A stretch of 64,000 nucleotides of DNA from positions 10,568,376-10,632,375 of the forward strand of contig CM063244.1 of NCBI GenBank assembly GCA_032158295.1, read 5' to 3'. The notes below the pieces were generated by a model that was not told the origin of the DNA, ran no database searches, and saw only the letters and a program-made list of their open reading frames with translations. The position numbers and the translations under genes were made by a program. Source of the stretch: Pycnopodia helianthoides (lineage: Eukaryota > Echinodermata > Asteroidea > Forcipulatida > Asteriidae). Below are positions 1-14,229 of the stretch, in pieces; position 1 is the stretch's first letter; each line of letters opens with the position of its first letter.

Positions 1-30
1 GGTAGCATCCCGATATGCTCCTTTAGCTCT

Positions 31-135
31 TCCCATACCTCATCCTTCACATCTTCCTCCATCTCATTCTCATCCTTCACATCTCCCTCCATCTCATTCT
101 CATCCTTCACATCTTCCACCATCTCATACTCCTCC
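31..135. repeat. 30-bp pyrimidine-rich tandem repeat
   Basis: About three and a half copies of a 30-bp C/T-rich unit (ATCTCATTCTCATCCTTCAC then ATCTCCCTCC). It lies inside a strand-asymmetric pyrimidine tract that covers roughly 1-230. Confidence 0.8.
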
Positions 136-259
136 TCCCCCTCCCCCTGCTACTCCTCCTCTTCAACAGGTCATGCTACCTCCTACCCATCATCCCCATC
201 ATTTTCATCCCCCTGGTCCCCATTACTAAACTACATGTACTTTGGGGATTTGCTTCACG

Positions 260-400
260 ATAGACCTTTATCATGGTGGATCCATCTTTGTGTTCCTTCC
301 ATTTGAACCAATGTGATCAAACCGAGGCTGGAAGGACAATAATAGTCTGGTGCAATGAGAATCAGTATTCATTATTGTGAATGCACATGAGGAACAAGAT
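260..400 (+). repeat. Dispersed repeat, 'AACCGAGGCTGGAAGG' family
   Basis: A block with CTTTATCATGGTG, a CCATCTT segment, AACCGAGGCTGGAAGG and ATAGTCTGG. Related copies are at 14855-15000 and 44075-44215 on this strand, and at 8185-8265 on the other strand. Confidence 0.65.
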
Positions 401-1310
401 AATGATGGCCTTGACATGATAACGGTCTGTTGTTGGGTACTTTGTCCTGTTGATTGTTCAGTGACTTCAATTCCACCAGGGCTTTCTTTTCCTGCCGAAT
501 GAATTGTCCGCATTTCAGATCACGTTGTTACAATAATTTAGCTGAACGAAAGCCAGGGCAGAGTGGCCAGTCTACGGGACCAGATTTCTAACCGTAACTC
601 ATTTTGCATGCAGGTGGAATTTGGATGATGTTCTAACAATAATTTTAAAAATAGTCAACATTTTATAGTGCAGTGCATTTTGCATCGATGACAAGACTTT
701 TTAGAAGAATGAACTTCATGCACAAGTGTAAGCACTTGCCCCAGTCCTAGTGGAGAAGTTCTGAAACTTCTTCACCAATTGTGTATTTGGCGTGATGTAC
801 AGCTGTACATTGTACTAGTGATATTTAAGGCATTTGTGAATGCTTTTTTCATTGAATTTTGGGACACCCCATCAACTATGTGTATACTATTTTTTAGTTT
901 TCAAGAAACAAAACAACTCACTTGATGTAGAAATTTATGAAAAAAATGTTTTTAAATTATTTGTTGAGTGAAGTTTTCTATGCTTTTCTTTTTGGGCAGA
1001 AGACGAGCACCATGCCCTTTCTCTTGCAATATACAATGTACATGTAATGCATTCATTGAATTATTAACTTAGTCTGTCCACAAAATAAGGAAATGCCACT
1101 TTACTTTTTGAAAAATGTGGACACGGATGAATGATCTAGCAAGAAGTTCATTTCCACACATTACTCATTTGATTATTCCTCTGAAATTCAAAGCCTTTTA
1201 TAAAGCATACCCTGTTTAATTTGTTTAAAGCATTTAAAAGATTTCAAGCCAAAGACTAGTTAAAAACAGTTTACAAATATTGAATGCATTTGAGTGGACA
1301 GCAATATAAT
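401..1310. other. No gene seen
   Basis: AT-rich sequence with stops in every frame and only short chance reading frames. No RNA gene or clear repeat was recognised. Confidence 0.6.
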
Positions 1311-1317
1311 GCAATCA

Positions 1318-1392
1318 TGAGGTGAAATCTTGACCATTCCATTTCGCGAGGCGAAGCTGGGCGAAATGGAAAAGCTAGATTTCATTGAGTGA
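1318..1392. repeat. Small imperfect hairpin
   Basis: Arms around GGTGAAATC...CCATTTCGC and GCGAAATGG...GATTTCA, with a GAGGCGAAGC loop. A diverged copy lies at about 24205-24290, again just left of the same larger element. Confidence 0.6.
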
Positions 1393-1439
1393 GTATATTC
1401 TGCGACAATGCACGAACGAAATGCATTGATCCAATATGT

Positions 1440-1818
1440 GTTTTATATAACTCACACATAGATCCTTGTCATTTGAAATTTTTTCAAAATAAACAAAAAA
1501 TGGACATGGAAACTTGTCCACCCCAAACTCTGAAAAAAAAAACCATATTATAATTAACATGGAAGACTCCATGTAGACACCATTCTTGTCTGCTGTGACA
1601 AGACCTTGCCTCGTTTGCGATTGAACGGGAACAATTGTTTAGGAAACGACGCTGAGAATTAAGCATCGAAAGTCAATACACACCGTCCTATATTTATTTC
1701 TATATACGACAGTTATGACGGTCCAATGTCACCACCGTAGATACATGGCAAAATAAAGGATTACACTTGATGCGTGTTTCACCAATCAAATGACTAGGAT
1801 CTGTGACCTATATAAAAC
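1440..1818. mobile_element. MITE-like element with about 35-bp inverted ends, copy 1
   Basis: The left end GTTTTATATAACTCACACAT is repeated inverted at the right end (reading GTTTTATATAGGTCACAGAT on the minus strand), both continuing into a GATCC..GTCATTTGA segment. The interior contains no coding sequence. A second copy of the same size is at 24329-24705. Confidence 0.7.
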
Positions 1819-4800
1819 GATTTATAGCGTGCAAATTGAACAGACGCAGTAGAAAACTGTACAATAACCATTCCTCATCAAGGTTATGAAGGTACAGGTC
1901 CCATGTACATGTACATACCATTACCATGGACAGAGCTAATGGGCAAGTCAGACTTTCCATTGAAACACAGTGTAGACCCAGTAACGAAAAAGCCTGCTGT
2001 GCAAAGTTTCACAACAGCTTACCAGCTAGAACAACAGAATGTATGTTACTTTGGATCATTTACACAGTTTACTTTGCTTAGCAATTATAGGGTCTAGTGT
2101 TCATCAATATTTCTGCTAAAATTCTCCAACAATTGTTCACCAAAATTGTTCCTGCAATGGAAACCTATTTCCCAAGTTCTTTGAATCTTACTTGTGACCC
2201 CCCTCAACTGAGAATACCGCTTATAAAATTAATATGCTAAGTGAAAAAGGGATGTGGACAAATCACAAGCAGCAGACATTACTTAGTATTTTAGCTGGTA
2301 ACCCCTGTTTACTAAGCATGAGTTTTCTGTGCTCAGTAAATTTGTGTGTGTGAAACGGCTGGATGAAATGTGCCCCATTGATTGATTGATCCTTCCGGTA
2401 ATTAAGGATAATCCTTGATGGCGGATTTGACCTTGGGGAGACTTTGAGTAATATATCTCCTTGTCGGGACTAACGGATTGATAAGACAACTGTCTGAGCT
2501 TCCTACCCGCTATGTGCTTAAACTAACCACTGGAATACCTTGAAGGGATGGTACTACATCGGTTTGTTGAAGAGTACATTTTTGTATTTCTACTGTCTAG
2601 TTCACTACAAAATTAAGAAATGGGTTGTTCATGGTTGTTTTGTGGAAGACACAGTCAGTACAATACTCTAGTTTTCAAGAAAACTGTCAAAAAGAAATGA
2701 TATAGTTGGTTTTTGGAAGAACTCCTTCATTCTAATCCTCTAGTTCAGCAGAAATGAACGATACACATCGTCACAGAACAACAAACGCTCATGAATATGC
2801 ACAAATTGTTAAATCTTATAACTCTTACACAAACAGTTGAAACGTCCTTTGAATCACTTGCCAAATAATGCAACCGATATTGTACCATTTCCTGATGGCA
2901 GTTTCTGACTTGAATGCATCGACACATGTGCAGTGCTCACTATGATTTTGACTTGTGTTTGTTTGAGAACCTCACAGTACTAACCGTAACCGATTTCCCC
3001 TTTTGTTTTTCCTTTTGTTAAAAAGTACTAACGATCATTGCATGTTATTGATCTCATTTGCAGCAGCATGTGTAACTGTTACCCCTTGTCGCACTTTAGT
3101 ATTGTTCATACCCATCGGAACCACAGCATTGATATGTCTAGAAATGATAGGATTAATAAGTAGAAATTATGCAAATCTTACTCCATGATGACGATTTACA
3201 ATCTGAAGAGATTTCTTTTAGGAACCTGTGATTCGTTAGGAGTTTTCCTGACGTCGTGAATTTTTGTCAGAGACTTTTCTTTGAAGACATTTACTTCATA
3301 AATTACATGTAGCATCATCAAGCTTGTCAAGGGAATAAATGCGCTGCCACGTTGTGTTAGGACCTGTAGTTTTCCTTTTAAGGTGGTGTACATCTGTGGC
3401 TGGAATGACAAGAAAATGAAATCTCGCAGAGCTGCCACCTTCTGATTCTACAGAAAGTTCCCCTGAAAATAAACCAATCTTTCCAAGTTCTGATGAACAC
3501 ATTTTAAATCTCCCCGATTATGGAAACTTTCCCAATTTTGTTGCATTAAATCTCCCGAGTATTAGATGCAAATGTTTGCAACTCAACCCTACTTTCAATG
3601 TTTTATATTCAGTACGGCCAATCTTCATGGGGAACAATGACAAAGATGGTTGCAGTGCGGTAACACGGTTAGAGGTACAAAAGTAAATGTCGGCAGTGCA
3701 CAAGCCTACTGACATAAACTGTACTTATTATTACATGTACATGTAGGCCTACTAAACACATACATACACTGTAACCAAATAGGTATTCAACTTCGTAGCT
3801 TCAAATCAATATATTATACTGTATCATTGTAGCGTATTTAGAAATCCATTTTTAATCGTCGCTCGTGATTCAGTAAGCACCTTTATGGTCGTTGACCTTT
3901 AGCAATTTACTAATGAATAGAACTGTACATGTACTGTACATTGATGATTGTACAGTACCATGTGTATGTCACAACCTTGCACACATACAGTACATGTACA
4001 GTATGCACATTCATGTACGGTATACATGTACTTGTAGTATAATTTACATTGTACATTATGCTCCAAAAGATTGCAGGTTTAGTTACATGAGAGCAATAAC
4101 ACCATCTACAAGTTGAAATCCAAACGGAAGGAAAGTAAAATTCTACCTTCATGTACACCATGCAAATACAATCTTAAACAGATGAAAAATATCAGTTACA
4201 TGTGTGTACATACATGTATTATTGTTGATTTTAGCACCAATTTACAGTTATTTCCTGTCTGACAAATATTGATAAAACCTTGACTTTGACATGGATCAAT
4301 TGAGACAATGTACAACAATGCGCTGTATCGACAATTTGATGATTTCATTGCAGGAAATCGTAGATCCTTTTGATGGCAATCAACATTTTTACAGACATTT
4401 TCCCTGAATATCTCTGAAAATATCCCAGTTGTTGCAACCAACAACTGTAAACGATTGATGGGAGCTTATAAATACCCTAGCAACGCCGTACGTGTATATT
4501 AGATACATGTACATATACCGGTAATGCCATACATTTTGAGCTTCAAAGTTTCCTGTTTTATTTTGAAATTGGCAATATAAAAATTCTAGACAGGAAACAA
4601 TGACTGCGGTCACGGCGTACACAATTTCAAAGCTGACCTCCCCAACTTATTTTTGTAATGGGTTATTTTGTAAGGTCGTGTGGTGTGGTGTGTTGTAACC
4701 AATACATACATGTACATGTATAGAGTCGATTAATCGGCCCAACAGTGGGATACTGCTAGTTACTGTACTGTTAAAGGTACTTTATTGGAGCGATGACAGG

Positions 4801-4834
4801 ACTGGTTCTTGGTCACAAGCTCACAAAGTGACCT
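1819..4834. other. No gene seen
   Basis: AT-rich DNA without a credible reading frame. Part of a fold-back of the AATTTCAT type may lie at about 2283-2385. Many TACATGTA words occur, especially at 3730-4030. Confidence 0.55.
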
Positions 4835-4943
4835 GGGTCCAATTTTGCGGCTCTGCTTACCGTGGAATTCTTCTGTTAAGCACCTAAATCTGTGGGCCGT
4901 AAGCGCAGAATTCCGCGGTAAGCAGAGCCATGAGATTGGGCCC
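4835..4943. mobile_element. Fold-back element, AATTTCAT family
   Basis: Inverted ends GGGTCCAATTTTGCGGCTCT and AGCAGAGCCATGAGATTGGG. It has no coding capacity. This is one of at least eight members of the family in the window. Confidence 0.75.
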
Positions 4944-7900
4944 TGCACAAGCTCGATACATGTACAATATTTTTATAGTTGACCCTTTAAAGCAAAATGT
5001 AATGTAGTCCTGAACAACGTCATCCTAAACAATGTCCAATGTGTACATGTACCTAGCACCTTGTCTCAAAGCGCTTTGCAATAAATTTACAAACGCAAAC
5101 AAATGTTACACATACGGTTATGTGTGTATTAAATAGATAAAAGAAACTGCCATAGGATAGGAAGAGGAGATTGCCCATACTTTAGATGAGAGCAAGAACA
5201 ATATTATGATTTAACCACCATGTCAAATATTCTTATTGTTAAAATTGTGTGGAACTGCTGAAGTGGAAAAAAACATATGGAACTGTTTGTAGGACTTTTC
5301 AGGGAATTATTTTAATAGCATACACGTGAAGTTCATGTAATGTTATGCAAAGTCCTTGCAACAAAATTGTTAGTGTCATGGTGGTCCAGGCATTGGAAAT
5401 GATTGTACATGTAGCCACGCGGGGAACCTAATGAAGATTTAGATCAATAGACCGACTGCATTCAGAAAAAAAGTTGTTTTCAAAAAAAACAAATGGTGTT
5501 GGATTTTTCCAGGGAATTGAAATGTGGTTGTGGTTGCCTTGCTTTCACGCATTGTAAACAATATGCACTCTGCGTTAACTTTACTCTGCGTACAGTATGC
5601 GCTAAGCGGATGGAACCACCTTGTTTATGTATCGTGCCCAAATGTACTGTGTAATTTGACAACCAAAATGAGCGTTGGCAGATGTGACTTTTTTGAGAAT
5701 AATAATTTTCCAACATACATAGTAATGATTTACTTCATTATTGCTTACTTATGATCATACGCCAGGCATACTCAAATGTAGTTACCAAAATATATAACAG
5801 GAAAATCACTTTTAAGTCATATTACACCAAATAAGTTTTTATAAAACAGAAGTGGCGTTGAACATTTCACAGCAGTAGGTTACATGTTAAATGGCTTTGA
5901 AGGTTGCACTCAATTCATTCCCAACTTTTTCTTTTTTAGAAATGTCACATGAATGTGGTATGGCAATTCCCTTGTTGGTTGTTGTGAGTGCTTTTGTGGT
6001 TTTTTAGTTCATGAATGTTTGGTTTTTGTTTTAGTCATGAAGTCCCGGATCATGTGGGTGTGTGTTGTTTGTGTGGTGTGTGTAGAAACCCCATGTGCAT
6101 TGCACTATACCAGAGCTACAGGTACTTTGTTTCTGACCTTGCATGCTGTCGCTCTTTGTGTAATGTTGAAAGAAAAAAACAAAACACCATTTAATCCTTG
6201 AGCCAATAAAGAAAGAAACTTTACCGTTGATCGCTTTCCGAGCATTCAGGGTTTGTTCGCCTGGAATGCTTGGTTTAAGTCAGACGGGTGTGGGGGGGGG
6301 GTTCTTTTGGGGTACCGTTTTATGTGGAATATTCAAACATTTAAAATCTGCATTTTTTGACACTTTGTTTTCAAATTCCAAGATGAGCTTCTGCTTTAAT
6401 ATACATTATATCAGACAAATACGTCAAATCAAAATATTGAGATTCCTTTTGTCATTTGTTTCAGAGAAGCTTTTCCAGGTAAACGTGACAATTTTAATCT
6501 TTTACTAGATTCAAGTACACAGGCACTATTGTATTTTTTGAAAAATATATGAATGAATACTAAAACAAATGAACATACTTATGTATAAAACAATGATCTT
6601 GGCTCTAGGTACCATTCATTTTTTCCATCTGCCCCCCTCCCTCCACCACCTGCATGGATAAACGAACATAAATAATACAAAGTTATTTGAACTTCAGTTT
6701 ATCTCTTGTCCCTCCTTTGTGGAGCATCTCTCTCTTTCTGTTTCCCTTGTGGGAATGTTTCTGGTTGATGCTTTTGTCTTTCATCAGTCCCCTTAAGGTC
6801 ACCAGAAGGAATAATTTGGTTTCTTCTAGGATGCCGATTTGTAAGTGTGTGCTCTTCTGGGCTGTTTCCCCTGGTTTTCAATGGAAATGTCTGTTTGGGA
6901 CAAGAACCTGCTTCGTTTAGGCATTCAAATGGAATCTGTTTCACTGGCAAAGGTCTGACTGATCAGACGAAACACAAACATATGAAATGCGGACATTTTA
7001 TAGCATCACTTTAGTGTGTATGTACATGTACATCTACATCCCACAGAGTACTTAAAATTAAGACCAAGGACATGTCCCAGTTTGACAAAGCTGTTAAACA
7101 TATAAACATTTGCTTAGCATTATTATTGTGGTTTTTTTTTCAAAAGGGTATAAGCCAAATTGTAACATTATGAACACTGTTGCAACTGGCACACTGGTGC
7201 CACTTGAATTGGTTGTTTAATAGCAAATCCGGTTTCAAAACGGCCTATTTTAGACAACATCTGTATGAACTTGCTAAGCACAGAAAATCTTGCTCAGCAG
7301 AAATAAATGTAGATTACCTGTTAAAATACCATGAGCCTCCAAATTTGTGCGACTGGTACCCCACTCAGTTTGTGGAATTAGCTAAGCAGTATTTTCTGGT
7401 TAAGAGCTTTATGAAATTGGGCTCAGAATGCTATAGTACATTCTAACTGGCTCCTAGCTTATTTGGGCAATGTGAGGTCGTGTCTGAATTGGGGACCTAC
7501 GGCTACAGCTGGATCAGAGCATTATAATGCATTGCAGTAACAATGCTGTAGTCGCCAATCTGGATGAGGCCAAAATAAACTTACAAAGCAGTGTGTCTTG
7601 CTTTAACATCTCTATGGAATCGGTTCAAAATGTTGGTTTTGATGAGAGATTCAGTGTACCTTTTGCAAATAAGTCAATAGTCTTACATGTTTCAGCTCAA
7701 ACAATCACAAGTTGTGTTTCTAGTTTAATTAGGTTTATGCATGTATACTTAGTGTACAGCAAACATGCTTGGATGTAAAAGGAAATTTTTTAATTAGAAA
7801 TTTTGTTCTGAATAAAGTTTGATCGAGGGGGGCAAGTGATTTTTATGAAAAGGATGAGTCAAACATGACAGAGAATTGCTATTTTTGCATCAAATTCAGT

Positions 7901-10680
7901 GTTTTTGTACAAATTAATTGCATTCATTTGTGTTGTTTGAAATAGAGCAATATTGTAAAAGACAAAAAGCTTCCAAATTCAGAGACCGCAGTGCATTATT
8001 ACTCTTCTTTTTTAGGCAAACACAAACCAAATCCGAGATTTGCTTGTGATAGTTTCACGTACAAACGCTCTCCATCGAACTGAAACAACTTTTAAAATGA
8101 AATCAACCTTTATCATGCTGCCAACATCTTTGACATGTTCCCAATGGGCACAAGCATTTATGAACTAATTCTACTGAATACCAAAACGGGATCAGACTAA
8201 TTGGTCCTTTCAGCCTCGGTTTGGTGAGAAGATAAAACCAAAATGGCGGCACCATGAAAAAGGCCTATGAAACTTAGGCTGGAAATTCATGCAGGTTCCA
8301 ACACAAAACATTTATGTAAAAGATATCGGGCAATTCCACAGTTGTTCACGATACATTGAAAACAGGTAACAGTCATCTGTTTTTTAATAACTTGCGTGGC
8401 TGTGATGTGCTTGTAAATCAGTGTCAACATAGGTATCAAGTCACAACAATTATTCGGATAGTTAGATACCTCACATCTGTCGTCCATGAACTTGGAGTAT
8501 CTGTGAAATGGCTTCAATCATTTGTGACTGGCTCTGGCAAAACACTGAACTGTGACCCAATTTTCAGAAAAGTGAGATTTTGGTATTTATTGCAAAAAAC
8601 GGACCGTATCTTGATAACTTTTCAAATATCTTCTTTGTCCCGTCAGAATTAAGAGAAAATGCTCTACATGGAAACATGAAAATCTCAAAGTGGTCCCCGA
8701 GGGGTCAATTAATTTGGACCTTTTCAAGGCGATTACGCATTATGGTAGATGTAAACAAGTTTCAGGTTTTTGTCAGAGCGGGTTTTATTTGTAACACTTT
8801 GTGTGCACAATCATAGAAAAAGGAACTGTATTGTACAAATACAGGTTATTCCTACACATGGAAGGGTGGGAGATGTGTTCAAGAGTTGATTCTTGTTAAT
8901 GGCGCCATGTACACACAAAAATACACCAAATTAGTTGAAATTGCATTTAAGATAAAAGGATTTGTTCCTCAATTATTGCCTAGGTTAATGTTTTTTATAC
9001 TCAAGCTTTTTTGCTTGTGGAAGGTTAAATTAATCGGTTGTGTTCAAAACACAATCAGCTTTAAGACATGGGGCAGTGCAAAGTCTAGAGATTATAGCAG
9101 ATAGAATTTATTAGAGATGGTTTTCAAATGTATATCTTGAAGTTTTTTAGTATTAATGTGTAAATTAAATTTTAATGCATCCCAATATGTAAGCCTAAAC
9201 TATTCCTTAAAAAAAAGATAAGATGTTATTTGCTGTTGGACAATAATATTTATTTAGACTCTGCGCCATGGCCAAGATAGTAGGAGGAACATTTAACTAC
9301 TTGCGAAACACCAAAAATGCTCAAAATTATTAATGTATTATCTGAAAAAGAACAATATTTATGAATATTAATATGTTTGCATATATGCTTTAAACAGATT
9401 TCCTTTAGAACCATACCAAAAGTTACCCTCAAGGTGTTCATAATATTCAACCAAGCCTATTTAATAGAATTATCGCTCGGTTTATCATAGGTAAATTGAT
9501 TAATGTCAATATTTTTTAGCAACTTTCAATGTCAGTTTAGAGATGGCCTGCCTCATACATGTATGCCATAAGTTACAATTAATCTAGACACAAATTGTAT
9601 CAGGTGGTGATTTTTAAGTGGGGAAAAAAATGAAAGGGGGTACATTACATTGTATATTGTTGGGTTTAGTTTCTACAGTGTTGTGAAAGATGTGTTTCTA
9701 ATGTGATTGCAGATTGTTTTAGCTTAGGAAGTTTTACTAAAGTATGAACATGTTCATGTATGATTTTGCTTGTGCGTGACAAGAAAAATGTATAGAAATA
9801 AAATATTCTGGCCGGAAAATGATTATTTGCCATTTTCAATACGCCCTTACATGTATAAACATTTTTTGTAGAAGTTGATGTGTGCGTGTACAAATGTGTA
9901 TATTTTTACCTGCCCTGTGAGGTACCATTTGAAGTACTTCACACTGTAAACAAAAAGTACTTTTAAAAAAACAGTACGGTTTGTGCATGCGTGTTGTTTT
10001 TGTACATGTACATGAATATGTACACATTTATTTTGCATAAGACCTTCTGCGTTAACGTTCATAATGTACCTGTACATGTGCGATGGACACTACATGTACA
10101 GGTACATTATCAGTTAACAAATGTATGATGTACATAATGCAGGTGCTCACTCCTCAACCATACTAAAATAAATTAAAAAAATTCTCATAATCTTTAATAG
10201 TAACTTATTAAGAATAATTTACAGCTAAAAAACCAATACATTTATCCTGTAAAATCTGCATGATTCTCGTCTCATAAATTTTATAGTTTGCCACAAAAAA
10301 AAAGCATGTTCGTCCTAACTCTTTAAATCTTTGTACACGTATTCCTACATTGTGATAGTCTTTAAGCCTAAAGATTTTACTCGTTACTAGACTGTGTTTA
10401 TGCCATAATATTAGACGAGATGCAAATAATATTGCCACACTGCCCGCAAATAAAATTGTAATCCCAAAAGCCATGTTGGAAATGTTTACAGGTTTAGTTT
10501 CAGGTTGTAGACCCCTGCACATTAGCAGCGAGAAACGGTCAGTTTTCAGTTAATATTGGCATTGAAAAGTTTACCAAAAAAAGTGGTCCACCTGGCTGGT
10601 AAACTGCTCTCAGAGTCAAACAGTCGGCAGTCAAGATCTTTCTCCAGTACCTAGTGGCTTCAATAGTTCACAATTTTGAA
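4944..10680. other. No gene seen; scattered repeat pieces
   Basis: AT-rich intergenic sequence. A diverged AATTTCAT-type fold-back lies at about 7237-7428 and an antisense 'GAGGCTGGAAGG' repeat at 8185-8265. No reading frame here resembles a known protein. Confidence 0.55.
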
Positions 10681-10689
10681 CCAGTCGTT

Positions 10690-10940
10690 ATCTCTGCTGA
10701 TACCTGACCATATTTCAATGTCTTTAATAGTTTTTCATTATTTATAAACAATGCCAGCCTGCAGGATGGTGTGGTGAATGCATACATTGTACAGATCTAC
10801 ACAGTTGTACACAGTTTGTTCTGTGTACATTTACATGTATGCCACCATACACAATCCGTGCAGTTGATGGGTTTCAAACTTGTTCTTCAACTTTCTGGGA
10901 AATGTTGATAAGGGTTTTATATTAACACATTTTAACAGAA
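10690..10940. repeat. Dispersed repeat, 'ATGCCAGCCTGCA' family, copy 1
   Basis: Shares ATGCCAGCCTGCA, a GTACACAGTT block, GCCACC(A/G)TACACAA and GGTTTCAAA, in the same order, with 16314-16577. The copies are clearly diverged. Confidence 0.65.
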
Positions 10941-11929
10941 AGCAACATTTCCATTTTCCCCTAAAGCTTTATAGATTGTAATCTAAACACAGTTTATGAG
11001 GTGTAAACCAGTGAAAATGCTAATGCCTGATGAACATGTAATATTAGGCAAGCTTAAACAATTTAGGCAAGCTTTAACCATCTAGGCAAGCTTAAACTAT
11101 GCAGATTGTAGGTACAGTTTACTCTTTTTAGGTGATCATACATTGTACATGTACGCCAATGCCATGGGGCCTATACTTGAAAGTAGAAGGTTACACCATA
11201 TTTTCACTGAGCAGATACAATATATTTTGATCTGGGACCTTCCTTAATTTGGACCAGCTAAAAAGCTATCTATGACGAATTGGATCAAAGCTGTAATAAT
11301 CCTAAAGAAAGGCCAAATGAAATACAGTACTACAGTTGGACACCGATGTACATGAACATGTAGGCTTAGCATAAACCATGCCTAATTATAGTCACAGTGT
11401 AAATGATTCATTTGAGTGTAATTAAACAATTCCCATGCATTGCTATAACCAATTAATGTTTCATACTCTTGTCTCCATTTGTAATGTCGTGCAGTAATCA
11501 TTAGAATACTTTAAGATCCACTTTAAGTCAGGCGGCCATTTTTATAAAGCTTCATAAAAACTTATTTTGGTAAGAAGCACTGCAGCTGTTGATAATGTAC
11601 AACATTTTGAGAAACAATTTCCCTTCATACATTGTAGGAATGTGGTTTAAGACGGAGGGATTACAAAAAATATAAAATAAATAAAAAAAAACAAGGTGGT
11701 TCCAACCGTTTGCTTCAACAATGCTGACAATTCAGACAATGCGCGCCATGGCAGCGTGACTGTAGTCGTAGATGTTGCATTAGTGCATTTTGTTGATGAA
11801 GTAATTTTCAACTCTTCAAAGGATTGGTAAAGAATATTTAACAGAATATTAAACACTGATGATTCCTTTGGGCATTAAAATGAATGCAATGAACTGAAAG
11901 TTTGGCTCCATCACATACCGTACACATAC

Positions 11930-12290
11930 GGCATGGCGTGGCGTGTCATGGCCCGCGCACGGAACTCAAGCTCTGGTGTTTCTGATCAGCAGAAAGAGAG
12001 GGTTGTGGCACTTGTGTCCTTGAGCAAGATATTTTACCTTAATAGCTTTGCTCTTCAATGTCCTTAGGATGGGACATTGAGCCTTGCATGTAGGTCCCGT
12101 GTACTAGGATTGGTAGTGCACGTAAAATAACCCGGAACACGGATCGCGGAGAATAGGGGTTAACCCTGGTGTTCCTGGTTAACATACATGTAGCAAGCAC
12201 TGTTGTTTACGGGTTCCCTCAGCTTGGGAGGGACAGTGATTAAGTTCACTTATGAGGCATCGTCGGTTCATTACCAGACGACAGTACAGT
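11930..12290 (+). repeat. tRNA-derived SINE-like repeat, copy 1
   Basis: Matches 14230-14530 through the body: CTTGTGTCCTTGAGCAAGAT, GGATTGGTAGTGCACGTAAA, a GTTTACGGGTT segment and CATTACCAGA near the end. Here the tRNA-like B box is damaged. Confidence 0.7.
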
Positions 12291-12499
12291 GTACGGGGGC
12301 TACGCATCATGCATGACATAGCTGTGGTGCAAAGTTAAGATGTGATCTCAATGAAATGGCGGCCATAGCATTTTCTCAAAAATCTAAGTATCCGGTAACT
12401 TCATAAACTACGTGGTATCAACAACCCTTGCCAATGATGCTCAACTCACACCCAGCTTCCAAGTACCTTGTAGCCAGGAACTGCTGAGAGCAGCAAATG

Positions 12500-12756
12500 A
12501 TGGAGGACCATCGAGACGATCCTGCTGACCTGACCTCTACATTAATGACCCCAAAGGTCATGTTCTGTTCATGGTCGGAGCTGAGAACATCCAAAAAGCA
12601 GCCATAAGGACTCGTGGCAACCTTCTTGTAAATGTACATGTAACATCTGTGAAATGACCCTAAAGGTCATATTCTGTCCACAGTCTCAGCCAGCTGAGAA
12701 CATCGAACATCCTGCTGATCTGACCTCAAAGACCTGACCTTTAAAAGGTCATTTCA
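12500..12756. repeat. Partial duplication rich in AGGTCA words
   Basis: Two diverged copies of a block with AAAGGTCAT.TTCTG and GCTGAGAACATC. Several TGACCT/AGGTCA half-sites fall close together, ending in the near-palindrome TGACCTTTAAAAGGTCA. Confidence 0.5.
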
Positions 12757-14229
12757 TTTAGAATTGTTCCCAAAGTATCATGAACGTAGTTAACTTTGTT
12801 CAAATTTCTGGAATCAGTCGGGTTCCTCAATAGTGATTTGATACCCATCCCATGGGATGCTAGTGGGTGCCTTACAACTGGTGGCGAATCGTTACGGTAT
12901 TGACTTGTTAACATTGACATTCTAATTAGCGTTCTGCGGTAAACGTACATAGCATCCTAACAAGGGTAATCACTCTCCATCCACATCATTGATTAACAAT
13001 TTTAGTTAATTAATTTTGCAATTAGATCTCATTTTATCTTATGACCATCAGCATCTGGCACTGGCATCATAAACAACCTTTCTTCTAACCACCCACCCTA
13101 ACCTTGACACATTTATTCTTGCGTACTTGTTTGACTCATTCATTTGTTATTTGTGTGTTTTGAGGTAAGTCATGAATATTGAAATTGAAAATTACAACTA
13201 GACACAAAGATACATGTATTTTCATTTCCTTAAGGCATAGAGGCAACTGTAAAATCCCTTCCAAGGATGGGGTTCTTTTAAAAGAAAGATAAAATATCCC
13301 ACCTGTTCATTTGGTTTTTTATTTGACTTTTGTTTAGCTGCATTTTACATTGTACATCATGTACTTTGTACATACACATGTACCGGTACCTCTTCCTAGC
13401 TGTTTTTTTTTTCTTTTTTTTTGTTGTTGAGAACAAATGATGGCAAAACTGTAGATGATGTCACTCATGACATCACCTGTTTACAAAGAGCCTGGACGTC
13501 CTGCAGGCACAAAGTGTACACAGCTCAATGGATTGAAAGGAATCTGGCAGTGTACATGGTTTTTATCAACATTTGGAAATGGGCACTACATGTACGTCTC
13601 AAAACTTGATCATTCAGCTCTTTTTTATATGTGGGAAATCATTGTGCAAAATGAAAAACTTAAATTGTGTAATTTGTTTACGGTAATTCTGGCCAAGCAC
13701 AGGGATAAAGAACACATTACCTTACATTGTATTTGGAAAGTTTGTAAGAAAATACTTAACATTCTTGGTACAATCGTTTGTATACAATTTTCCTTTTCTT
13801 TAATCCTTGGATTTTCATTTCCAAACAGTAGACTCAAAATATATCTAAACGCTAAGCTTGAATTTTGAAATGTGCATCATAATGGCTAAAATTAAATATT
13901 TTAAAAAAGAATGTTTATTTTATTTTGCAACAAAAGCATGAGAATCTTGTGAAAAGTAGGCATGAGTATTTACCACACCTTAATTAAATAATTTATTTTC
14001 CTCTTTTTGACTTGGCCCCGAGTGCTAGTAGGCTGTGAATTTAACCAGCCTGTAAAAGGTTTAGAGTAAACGTGCTCTGCAATGACGTGTAAAATAAACG
14101 TATCACACAGGCAGGCTGCTACTTTTTGACACTTGCCTGCAATACTGTTGAGTGATGTTTGAATGCTGGGCTTGTGACTAAATCAAGCTGTTCTTACCAC
14201 ATGTATACTTACATGCATGTTGATTCATT
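12757..14229. other. No gene seen
   Basis: AT-rich DNA. It contains a 137-codon open frame at 13455-13868 with no recognisable protein features. Confidence 0.5.

Noticed and set aside
10208..10522. 104-codon minus-strand frame that might be a reverse-transcriptase remnant
   Set aside because: No catalytic motif or family signature can be seen, and the region is strongly AT-rich.
13455..13868. 137-codon plus-strand open frame
   Set aside because: AT-rich, no splice context, no recognisable domain, codon use like the surrounding non-coding DNA. It is the longest unexplained frame, so a low chance of being real remains.
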